From Bryopsis sp. KO-2023 (Eukaryota; Chlorophyta; Ulvophyceae; Bryopsidales; Bryopsidaceae): DNA of 64,000 bases. Shown here in pieces: positions 48,569 through 59,308 of the stretch; position 1 is the first letter of the stretch, and the number at the start of each line of letters is the position of its first letter. A program made the translations under genes and the position numbers. The stretch covers positions 434,001 to 498,000 of the forward strand of contig BSYQ01000010.1 of NCBI GenBank assembly GCA_030272585.1. The letters run 5' to 3'. The notes beneath the pieces were generated by a model. The model worked only from the letters and a program-made list of their open reading frames with translations, was not told the origin of the DNA and did not search any database.

Positions 48569-49454
48569 CCTAATCAGTGGGATGAACACATGAGAACCGA
48601 AAAATTCATGTCTCTTTTTTATAATTCTCTCGGACAGGCAGGCGACTTGACCTTGTGGGGTATGTCTGTCTGGGCGTATTGTTGTTTTGTTTTTGTTTTT
48701 AAACAAATTTTTGAGGGGACACTGTCTCCGAAGTTTTGCCACATTGAAGCTGACAGCCCCCTGTAGCCAGTTCACTAAATAAAAAACTTTAAGAAAAAAA
48801 GTATATATATATAAGAAGATTGCAAATAACGTCTCCCCCAATGCAATGCGATACGAACATTGTAACAGAGCGCTCATTCCATAAAAGTAACACAGCCCCG
48901 TTCTGGTGTGCTGCCCTTTCCATCCATGCCAGTCTGCAACCAATCTTAAGATCCCCATTCGCCAGCTTTCTCCAGGAAAAAACTAAATCATGAAACAAGT
49001 CAGAAATTCACGAGACTGTCTTTTTCAGAGGGACAGGGGGCCGGGGAACTTGATTGCAATGTCTGCGACCACAGAACAAGCTCCAGCAACAGAAAGAAAG
49101 TAAGTTTTGTCTTCTTTTCTTTCTTTTTTTCTCTTGGGGCTTATATAACCTTACCCCCATTAATCTTACTCAACTTTTGCTCACAGTGCAGTTGCTGAGA
49201 CTGGCTAGGCTAGGTTCCTTTCGAATGAACGAATTAGAAGGGGAATTAATGGCCGGAGCGACAACATGCAATCAAAACAACCAAAAGGAAATGCTTTAGA
49301 CCCTTTCTACAAATTTTCCCCCAGCTTGCAACTACTCCCTTCAATCTTTCTTTCCTTCTTCCTCCGGAACTCTGGACTACTAATCAAAATCAAGTTTGCA
49401 CCCCCCCCCCTCCTTTCACCCCCAAAAAAAAGCCCAGAACGAAAAAATCCTGAA
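48569..49454. other. Convergent intergenic region
   Basis: The region separates BIO3-BIO1 (+) from the WD40 gene (-), whose stop is at 49,455. It contains a short TA microsatellite near 48,803 and a C-run near 49,400. No gene or RNA is evident. Confidence 0.5.
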
Positions 49455-52400
49455 CTAGCACAGCTGATAAACATCGACTGTTTTTTCGCTGGATGCATAC
49501 AGCAAATCATCAGACCACTTCAAGTCAAAATATCGCCTGCCTTGGCCATCAGGGAACTTGAGCGCCGGGAAAATGTTGTCCGTTGGATTGTTCAAATCCA
49601 CCAAATGCAAAGAGCCCAGCTCAGCTACGGCCACAAGGCCTGATCTAGGAGCACCATAGGCTGCTACCTGGAAAACAAAAAAAAAGGCAGCAAAAGCACC
49701 TCAAAATCCTACCAGGTCAGCTCAACACGATCAGAAGAAAATGGGGATAGCAGTATCATTCATGGATCCACAATATGTGGAAATCTCTTGGCCGCTTCTG
49801 GGCATTTTGGTTTTTTCTCTTGCTTCTGCGACAGGGCAAACTTCCCAGCAGATCCACTATCCACGTGGTTTTACATCCGTTCAAAGAGTTGGGCCCAGTT
49901 CTTTTCTAATTGCATTTTTTTTGTGGGGGGGGAAAGCGACAATTGTAGAACACACAACATGAGCGAATTCCAGAGGAACCCTGGATGGTTGTCTTTTTCA
50001 TTTTTTGTAAATCCAACAAATAAATACGAAATGGGTCTATATGGTGAAACATTTTAACTCCCGTTTTCAGTCAAAATCAGCCCACCTTCAATAGCATTTC
50101 CGGCTGCCCCCCAATTTTCACTCTTTGCAGAGGCGGGCATCCGGTGGCTGCATTGGAGATTTTTCTGAGATCCCAATGGGCCACGCATCCATCCCCTCCG
50201 GAACTCACCAAATCAGTCCCCCCCACATCCACCCATGTGACCATTTGATCATGAGCAACAATCTAAAAATAGACACACGAAAGAATGAAAACCAGCAAAC
50301 ACATGCCTCCTGCATTTCTTGGATTCAACCCCCAACCCCCCTTTAAAAAAAAAAAAAAAAACATAAATGAATAAATAAAGAACCCAGAACACTCATTTGC
50401 ACAGTGGATGATCTCAAAATTTTGCTTTCAGCGTTGATGTGGTAAAACTCACAGGAAAAACATTCGTAGAAAAAAAAAAAGAAAGAAAAAACGATCAGCT
50501 CACCTTGCCCATGACTTCCGCCCCCAAAATACCTGCAGAATTTCCAGTCCTCCTGTCCCAAATTCGAATGCCCTGATCTCTCGACCCAGAAAACAGCATC
50601 ATTGGATGCAACGGTGTGGACGTTACGCAGGTCACTAAATCGCCGTGCCCCGAAAAATGAACCTCTGGTTGAATGTCGCTCAAATCGGAAGCGCTGGCCA
50701 AATCATAGTAACAAACTCTTTCCTCCATCTGAGGGCTGGAGCTCACTTCCTCCCCCGTGGCAAAACCATCGGAGCCCGAATTGAAAACAGCCCGAACGCA
50801 AGATATCAAGGAATTGCCTGGACGAGTGATGAGGCCCCTGCAAGGCAGAATTTTATGCATATATCCGATGGTGAGTATTAGGATAAAAATGAAACCATCT
50901 TGGAATCCAACGATGAAGCCTGCTGCCAGCTTTTTTGAGGGGGAAAAAAGTAAAGAAACATGAACCTCAGCCAGTTTTGTCCTTATTGCACAGAAGCAAA
51001 ATATAAAGGTCAAGAAAAGGGATGTCAGACACTTTTTTTTTTTCAATCATGATTTGTCTGGTGGAAAAAAAAGCACACACACACTGATCGACTGTGTTTC
51101 GGGATCAACACATGGCAGAGTTTTTTTGTTTTTTTTTTTTTTTTCCTGCCTTGATTTAGAAATGTGTTTAAAAATGTCTGTACATTCTTTGCCATGATTT
51201 ATCTTGTGAAAACAGCGCGATGCATGGGGGCTCCCTTTTGCCTTTATCGCTACAAACCCCAACTGCAAACAGGAGGCGCCGGCGTGGATGCATGTCCAGC
51301 GCACAAATATAATGGTCTGGCATGGGAACCCTGCGTAAAAAAACGCCAGGACATATTTTAGAAAGGACGCTTTTTGGGCGGGGGAACACCAGATGGAAGC
51401 TGGCCAGTTATCTTGCTTTCTGAGTTAAAAAAATGCTACCCATTGGCCTTGCAATGTATCAAGCAATATTCTACCCTCCCCCAAAAAAGAAAATGAATCT
51501 TTTTTTTTTTTTTTTTGGGGGGGGGGTTGGAAAAACAGTTGTGTTTTTATTTGTTGCTACAACGTTTTTTGTTCAAACTTCTTCAGTTTTTTTGTGGAAA
51601 ACTCCATAAAAAAATGTCCCACCCCTTATTTCCATTTCCTCAAAAACAGAAAAGGAAAAAAAAAAAAGAAACCCATGAACTTGTGAAATGTATTACTTTT
51701 GCTCCATTCGGCCCTCTTCGCTCCAAACTACACAGACCCCTTCTTTTCCACCAGTGACGAGTTTTTTTGTGAGGGGGTCATGGCACATGGCATAAATTTG
51801 GTCCTTGTGGCCTTGCCACGATGTGACTGGCGTCAGACTGGTGGGCGGTGTGGACAAAGAAAGCCCTGGCATCAGGTTTTGATCCAGAGACGCCGAGTGT
51901 GTGTGGGAGGGGTCGAGAGTCTGTTGAGGCATTGGCGGAGGTGGGGGTTGCAGCATATCCTGGTTTCGGGAAGAAAAAACAGAAACAGGAAAACAAAAAA
52001 AAGGTCAGAAATGATATGGATGCTTTTTGAATCCAGTGAAAATGTACTGTGGAAGAAAATAATGAGGACAAATTTATGAAAGGAAAAAATCAAAATAATG
52101 GGAAATCGGAAATCAGCTCACGCAAGTTTCAGCCTAGTCTTTCTCAAAGGTGCAAAAAAACTGGATTCCTGAAGCTGAGAAAACAAATCTGGGTTTTCCA
52201 TTAAAAATCAAAGGAACAGAACAGAAAAAACCACCACCTTCACCTATTGAAACAACTTTTATTTTCTCCTGAGTTTTTTTTCCCTCCTCTTGTTTGATTT
52301 TTTTTTCCCTTGAGGGGACAGTCTCACTGGATTCATTTTTTAAATCATAAAATCAAAACAAGCGAAGTCAAAATTTGATATCTAAATCATACTTGTGAGC

Positions 52401-55400
52401 AGTTTTTTCTTTTTGAATAGATAACACAGACCTGCTCAGCTTTACCATTGGTCGTGAGCAAAGGGTGACTCCAATGCATCCGACTGCAAATATATGCTAT
52501 GTCAAATTTAAAGTTTTTGTGTGTGATCGCTTGCACAGCTTTTCTTAGCTGGTCCAAGGATTCGCCCTCGCATTGAGAAATTAACTGGAAAAGAAACCCC
52601 CCAAAAAAGAAAATACATACACACACAATCATCATTTCCAGTTCAAAAAATTCAATGAAGTTTTTTTTTTATTGATCTAATTTTTTTGTTTCTATTTATT
52701 TTATTCCATTCGGAAAAAAAAAAATAGGGACGTAAAAGAGTGAAATTCGACCAATTTCGAAATTATCTGTTTGCTCATTTTAAAAATAAATTATTATTTT
52801 TTTAAATCAATGAGGGGCATTCGGAACGGACAAACCAGGCGAAAATTCAACATCCTCATGGTTGCAGTGGAATTAATCTTCAATTAAGCTACATTGAAGC
52901 ATTTGGGAAAAAAAATAAAAATTAATTCTCCACAGCATTTCACCTGCGGGCAGCAGAGCTCTGTTGTTTTCCCAAGCACAGTCAGTCCAGCAGCTCGATT
53001 GTCTGGATTATTAAGTAATTTCCCTATTAAGGTTGCAGCCCCTGTTCAAAAGAAATCCAAAAAAAGAAAGAAAAAATCTGGATTTATATGCTCAAAGGCT
53101 TTCCAAAAGACATGTTCGGGTGAATTAATTAACTGCCTCCTCAAAGCAACACCGACACAAGCTGGGTTTTTGTTAAGTACAGCCGTATATTTTCTATATA
53201 ATAACATGTATCTTTTTAATGTTGCAGTGGGCGCCAAGGGTGCCATCCCCAAGCAAATTAGTGCTTTTTATTTTTATTAACTTTTAATTTTAATTTTATG
53301 TGAATCGAGTGACAAAGAGGTGCCTACCATCGAACGAGATATACTCCAAAAGAACCATTCCAGCAAATGCTTCGGCATAGAGGAAAAACTCTTCTCGTCG
53401 GGCTCCTACTGGCCGTTTTAACACCAAAACCTGCATGATCTGAAACAAAGCAAATTCCCCACACAAGGACCTTCAGCCATCGATCATTACTCGAGGCCGA
53501 AAATAAAATGCACAAAAATCTAACATAAACAAACACTAAATTTTACTCAGTTTGGTTCATAATCTCACCAAATAAAAAACACTCTTTACACAAAAAAAAT
53601 CCTTTGTGGCACTAAAAAAATCAACAACGATGACATAGTTTTTTCATGAAGCAAAATAAAAAAAAGCCAAACTAACTACTGAAAAAATAAGTAAATGAGT
53701 AAAAATAAGGCATACTTAATTTTCCAAAAGTCAGTCTCTGACACACACCGTGCTGATGACCTTATCCCGCATTCTTTGACGATAGCTTTCCTCGAGTTTT
53801 GGAATTAAACGAAGGTACGGCACCTGAATGTACGAAAAAACAGTTTTTCCCAGTAACCATACGACTAGACAGTTTTTCCCAGCAAACAGGGCTCTTCTTA
53901 ATGTAATGCTCAAAAATAATCAGCAAAAAACAAACAATTTGTCAAAAAAAAAGGCCCCACCAAAAATACAGGAAAAAAAAAGACACAAATTGCTGCCATG
54001 TATTTGTTTACTACTAATCGAAACAGCAATTCTGAACAATATTTGAAAAAAACGCATGCAAAAAAATGCATGCAAAAAAACGCAAGAAGGAAAAAACACT
54101 CCATTTGAGGGGGTTGAACTTACCACGCTTCCACCCTTAAAAATGTGTTCTTGATTGAAGGCAACCTCCAAGAAAACTTTCACCAGCTCGTCAAAAATTG
54201 ACTCTCGAGTTCCCAGGGATGTATTTCGCAATATGCTATGGATATCAAGTGCAGCCTAACATCAAAAAAAGCGTTATGGTGATGGTCATGATATTTTAAA
54301 GAAGCTAAAAAAAATAAACAGTCAAATTTCAACTGTTGATTTGCCAAAAATATTCGGGGATGTTGGTTACTATTATCATATTGCTCATTGGCAATATGAC
54401 TTTAAAGCTTTTTGCGTTCAGAAAAAAACAAAAATAAATAAAATCGAAACAAAAACGATTCGTGTCGCAAGTTTTTGTTTTTTTTTCAATACATCAAGAC
54501 AGTTTTGTTTTTTTTACGACTGCTACTATTATTATTATTATTCCTGTTTTCAAAAGTATTGAATCAACGAGGTGCAAATCCACCATTCGCCCTATTGTTG
54601 TGATTAATATTATGAAATTATCTGGGTTTTCATTTTTTTTCATTTTTTTTTGGAGGGGGGGATGGGGCGAATGGCCGTGAATTAAAACAAAACAAAACAA
54701 AACAAAACAAAACAATTGAGGAATGCTGACTCATTCTTTTGAAAGAAATCCCTACTTGATCCAGGTATGATGGGTCGGCCAATTTGGCAACTATCCCTGT
54801 CAAGAGTGTTTTAGCATTTTTCACCACCGGTGCTGAAACTCCAAATTGCTGAGTCAAGGAACTGGATATAAAACAAAACTCCGTTTTCAAAGAAAGCATT
54901 TATTGACACAAAATAAAACAACCCCAGACAGACATGGCCCTCCTCTTCAAATTCACACAGTCAAACTCAAGTAGTTTCTGTTTTTTTAAGAAAAAAAAAA
55001 TGTGATGAAAAAAGAAAAAAAAAGAAAGAAAACTATCGGCAGGAAAAAAAAATGACGTCCAAAGCCTGCTTGGGGAAAAGACGTCACAAGAAGCCTAAGC
55101 GGTCGACAATAGATCCGGTTTTCGAAACGCTCCGGGCATCATACCCGATGCAAATTCATACAGAAGTAGATCCCAAACGGAAGATTCGAAGTTTACCGCA
55201 GGAACTTGAGGAGTTCGGTGGCCAGCGGGATCTCCTCGGGCTGAATCTCGACTTCGATAGACAGCTTCATATCGTATTGCAGACGTCCAAACGATGTCTG
55301 TTTTCGCAGGATTTGCTTCGACTCCCCCTCGTGACGAAAGGTGCACAGGAACGACGTCCAACAAAACGCTTTTCGTAACCGCCGGAGCTCTTGAACTAAG

Positions 55401-55420
55401 ATCGCACAGCCTTGCTCCAC
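49455..55420 (-). CDS. Helical (MIF4G/HEAT-like) N-terminus plus WD40 repeats, function unknown
   Basis: Twelve minus-strand exons join in phase: 55420-55197, 54861-54756, 54255-54124, 53823-53749, 53439-53328, 53041-52944, 52584-52432, 51959-51697, 51330-51184, 50837-50504, 50262-50086 and 49667-49455 (677 aa). Residues ~60-300 are all-helical and resemble HEAT or MIF4G repeats (KNAKTLLTGIVAKLAD, FFLYAEAFAGMVLLEY, LLNNPDNRAAGLTVLG). A Pro-rich hinge (~305-340) follows. The C-terminal half holds several WD40 blades (SWQGHKDQIYAMC, VTGGKEGVCVVW, FSGHGDLVTCV, FSGSRDQGIRIWD, VSSGGDGCVAHWD). The last exon begins without a Met and was recovered by splicing. I do not recognise an orthologue. A scaffold role in RNA or translation complexes would be a guess. 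A 200 bp-arm inverted repeat lies 77 bp upstream of the start. Confidence 0.8.
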
Positions 55421-55496
55421 CCTTCCGTTCCGAAAACCAAGAAAACCTCGAGAAGAAACTTACGAAAAAAACGGTTCCTTTTGGAAGCTGCCAAAC

Positions 55497-55933
55497 TCGA
55501 TACGCAGAGCTTTTAAAAACGAAAAAAAAAAGGGGCCCGACCAAGATCGATCACGTAATCGTCTCATCACAGTTCACTGCAGTCTGTCTCCCAACCGATG
55601 TAATTTTATTTGCTTGCTTGCTTTTCTGTTGAACCAAAAAGCTTTCCTCTAACTTTTGATCCCAGACACTTTCCCTATTGCCTCAAGTCAAGTTCACATT
55701 CACTGTCTCATTTTTTATTATTATTTTTTTTATGTGAACTTGACTCGAGGCAATAGGGAAAGTGTCTGGGATCAAAAGTTAGAGGAAAGCTTTTTGGTTC
55801 AACAGAAAAGCAAGCAAGCAAATAAAATTACATCGGTTGAGAGACAGACTGCAGTGAACTGTGATGAGACGATTACGTGATCGATCTTGGTCGGCCCCCT
55901 TTCTTTTTCGTTTTTAAAAGCTCTGCGTATCGA
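55497..55933. repeat. Long inverted repeat (arms ~200 bp, loop 32 bp)
   Basis: The left arm (55,497-55,699) and right arm (55,732-55,933) are reverse complements with only a few mismatches, which cluster in a homopolymer-rich stretch. Outer ends read TCGATACGCAGAG and its complement. The loop is T-rich (TTATTATTATTTTTTTTA). RNA across this region would fold into one near-perfect ~200 bp hairpin. It lies between the WD40 start codon and the stop of the IQ/Dpy-30 gene. No target duplication or coding frame was seen. Confidence 0.93.
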
Positions 55934-56495
55934 TAATTTTTTTCATTTCAATCGAAAGGCTTCCTGTGGCTGAAAACTTTCACTTTTCTTGGTTTTTGAA
56001 ATTCAAGGCTCCTGGTGGGGTTGAAAAACAGACCTCAGGGAAAGTAAGGGTCCCCAAGGAAAGCAATCCTATCTAATCCATCTAATGAGTCATAAATGCC
56101 ACTTAACATTCTTTAGAAAACCAGCCACAACCTCCTCAGCACAGACTCACTGTTTTCTGACAATCAACTATATTACAAGACACCAATTCTCAGTTCAGTT
56201 CACCTCTAATTTTACATATCCCACTTTTCCCAGTTCATTTAACCTCACACGCTCCATCCTCGAAAACTCGGAAACATGAAAACATCAAATGTTCCGTCTT
56301 TGAAAATAAAAAGCCAAATTGATTCATTCGTTGGTTGGTTGGTTGGTTCATTCATTCATTCATTTCCCCCCTTGGGCCAGATTCATTTCCCTTTTTTTCT
56401 CGTCACGTTAATGCCCACAGTTTGATTTTTTCTCGGCCATACTCATCTCCCCTTTTTTTCGTCACGTTAATGCCCACTTTGTTCCCTTTCGGCTT
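55934..56495. other. Intergenic, microsatellites
   Basis: The spacer between the inverted repeat and the IQ/Dpy-30 stop codon holds short GGTT and CATT microsatellites at ~56,325-56,365. A 24 bp direct repeat (core CGTCACGTTAATGCCCAC) occurs near 56,401 and 56,459. No gene is seen. Confidence 0.5.
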
Positions 56496-59308
56496 TCACT
56501 CCTGGGGCAGAGATTTCTTGTGCTCCATAAAAAAATTGCACAGAAATTCTATCGGATCCACTGGCCTGGCTGCGTCCAAAGCGAACATCCCATCCCTCAA
56601 GATTGGAGTCACAGTGGAGTCCAAATATTCCTTCGCATTCCTTCGCCTGCCCCCTTTTCTGGCTTTCGATTTCCTTGGTTTTGGGGCAGGTGCGCTGGCT
56701 GACACGGAACACTTCTTTTTTTTCTCCAAAGCAGCCCTCTTGGCCCGGAGTTCAGCCACCTTTACCACAAAAGGAGTGGGGGAACTGTAAGACCTTAAGG
56801 CAAGCTTGTGTCTGGACAAATCGATCGATAATTCAGAAGATTGTTTGGCACCCACCTCTTTGCGTGCGATTCGACCCCTCTGCACCGATTGGATCTTGAC
56901 TGCTGCTGCTGCCCGCTCTCGCTTTGCTTTCGCTGCCCTGAGCCTGCTCACAATCCGCCGGGCCATTCTCCCTCTCTGCACAGCCTGGATCCTTGTGGCT
57001 GCTTCTCCCCGGTTCCTTCTACTCTGCTCCACCTAGAATTTAAACACATGGGCATCTTGATTTTTCATTGTTATCAAAGCCGCCAGCATCCAAAGCAATT
57101 CACGGGACCTACCATGGAGTCAAGAACCGCTACTCCGGGACTTGGGTGGCAGGTGCTGAGTCCGACATGGACCGCTACTCTGCCACCCAAGCCCCGGGTG
57201 CTGAGTTCTCCCAACGAGTCGGATGGTGGCACATCTCTGCAATGCAACAAAAAGAGGAACAACTCAGTGAAATCTTAAGAAGCTTCCGGTGATGTGATTG
57301 TGGAAACTTCAATGGCAAAGCTACCCACCTGAGTTCCTTTGCCGGGATCTGCAGAAGCAAGCCTCCTGGTTTTCCAGTCAATTCCTGCACATATCCAGAA
57401 CCACAGACACCATGAGGGTCAGTTCCCCTCCAAGAAAACAAACAGATCGTCTCGTGCTTTCGTTTTTTTCCCAAGAAGGTTACCTCATAGCATGCATCGG
57501 AAACAACAGCTGCAAGGTTCGAGGGGGGAGGCACCATGGCGGACTGGTGCATTCTCGTGTCATGGTCAAGGCTGGGATTCTCAAATAATCCAGCAGGTGA
57601 TGGTTCAGTCTGCACAAAGAGGAAATAATATAATATACTGACAATATACTGATAATATACTGTTATTATAATATATAATATAATAATATAATATACTAGA
57701 CTGCACATAATATAAGAATTTCTTCACCACAGACCAAATTGACTGACTCACCCAATTTGTTAAACAAAGACAGAAAAGAAGGCATACCTGCATTTGCAGG
57801 GGTGCATTGGGGCAACACAGATCAGCTTGATCAGAGGCTTGGGGGGCTTGAGTGCATTGCACGAGGAAACCAGTTGGGTATAGTTCTAGCATGACGAAAC
57901 AAATGACAGGTTTTTCAAAAATTCAACGAGAATGGACACTGCAATGCACAGAGTTGATAAACAAAAATGCAGGACAAATGTTGTATACCTTCAGCCTCGT
58001 TTAAAATTTCCAAGAGCTCCTGCACACACCACACATGATTTTTTTTTCATGTATGTTTCAGCTTGATCAGATTTTATGCAATCTGTCGAATACAAATGCA
58101 AGAGAAAAAGGGAAAGGGTGGAATCACTCACCGCCTCGCATTTCTTGCTCGTTCTCCGGACCAGGGCTGCGTCTTTCTTGTCCAAACGCATTCCATCTAG
58201 ATCCACAATCAATTTCAATCACTCATCATTTTATTGACGGCAAAGGTCTTGTCAAAAAAAGCAACTGTACAATGAGTGTTTCTCCACCCTGTTTGGTAGA
58301 GAATGAAATCGTCACCTATTTCTTGGAGCAGCCTGGCGTATTCCTCCCAGATCAGCTCCACGTATCTTGGTGTGCAGCTCCGTGCATCGGGTCTGGAAAG
58401 ACAAAGCATGTATGAAACGATGCTGGTTCAGGGTTTTCCCACCTCCAATCTTTACTCCTGCATATGATTGAGCTGCCAACTTCACCAGAATCAAAAAATC
58501 GACAACAAAAATGATAATGCTGACCTCATCACCAATTTGAGGCGGGCAAGCAAAGGGTAGGCTCGCCCCAGCTTGTGCACCTCCGCAAAATCCTCGAGGA
58601 GCCATCTCCATTCGCTGCCCACTTCCACCTTTGGCGGTGAAGCTTGGCAGCCTTGCAGCTTCACTGCCGTCTCCAAGATGTAATCGTACATCTGGGAAAT
58701 GCACCAAAAAATAAGCCATGGAAAACACAGTGTGTGTGTGTGTGTGCGACACAATCATGTGACAATCAAGCAGATAATGGTGATCCATCCCGATCACTCA
58801 TTGTACCTCGCAGGGGCTGACACACTGGGCGGCCCCAGCGCCAGATCGTCGGTCCCTGTGGCGGCGCGTTCCCCCAGAACACTTCTCCACACGCTTTGTG
58901 CGCGGTCTATTCCTGTAAGTGAAAAACAAATTGACTCGTTCTACCCCACTCAAAACGCCGGCTGGTGATAATATCAACCAACAGCAGGAGCAGCGCAAGC
59001 GATTGAAGTGATTTTTGCAACCACTTTCAAAAATCACTTGTAGATCAAAGAGCATAACCTGATTGTCATATGAACTCACCATGCAAGACCCGCTTCCATG
59101 GTCGATCTCAGCAAAGTCTTCCCATTGGCCATAAAGGCTCTCGCAACGTTTTTGCCATTGATGCGGGGCTTGGAGCACTCGTGGAAACAGGCCTAGAAAG
59201 TTGCACACACATTCAAATAAACATCCAGGATATTGAGAGTGTGAATCACACACACGGCCGCCAAAGTGCGGTTTCCAAAAAACACACCTCCAGCGCGAGT
59301 GCAGCCAT
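56496..59308 (-). CDS. IQ-motif protein with C-terminal Dpy-30-like motif, probably axonemal
   Basis: Twelve minus-strand exons join in phase: 59308-59288, 59192-59080, 58912-58807, 58691-58525, 58392-58316, 58196-58132, 58019-57989, 57885-57788, 57609-57484, 57384-57329, 57236-57113 and 57032-56496 (506 aa). Two IQ motifs (TRIQAVQRGRMARR and VKIQSVQRGRIARK, ~residues 338-390) should bind calmodulin or EF-hand light chains. The C-terminus carries a Dpy-30/RII-type dimerisation motif (PILRDGMFAL, then RPVDPIEFLCNFF). That combination is known from axonemal and radial-spoke proteins, so a ciliary role is inferred. The central part is Cys- and helix-rich with no family I recognise. Exon 3 (58912-58807) is unusually basic. 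It is accepted on phase only and is the least certain. Exon 11 contains a tandem repeat with an inverted core. Confidence 0.72.
57126..57205. repeat. Direct repeat pair with an inverted 16 bp core, inside a coding exon
   Basis: Unit A is 57,126-57,160 and unit B is 57,171-57,205. Both start ACCGCTACTC and end GGTGCTGAG. The 16 bp between these ends (57,136-57,151 and 57,181-57,196) are reverse complements of each other with one mismatch. On the minus strand the two units encode related short stretches, LSTRGLGGRVAV and LSTCHPSPGVAV. Confidence 0.92.

Noticed and set aside
58807..58912. Alternative frame of exon 3 in the IQ/Dpy-30 gene that looks less basic
   Set aside because: Its phase cannot connect to either neighbouring exon. 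The accepted frame connects to both, though RNA evidence would be welcome.
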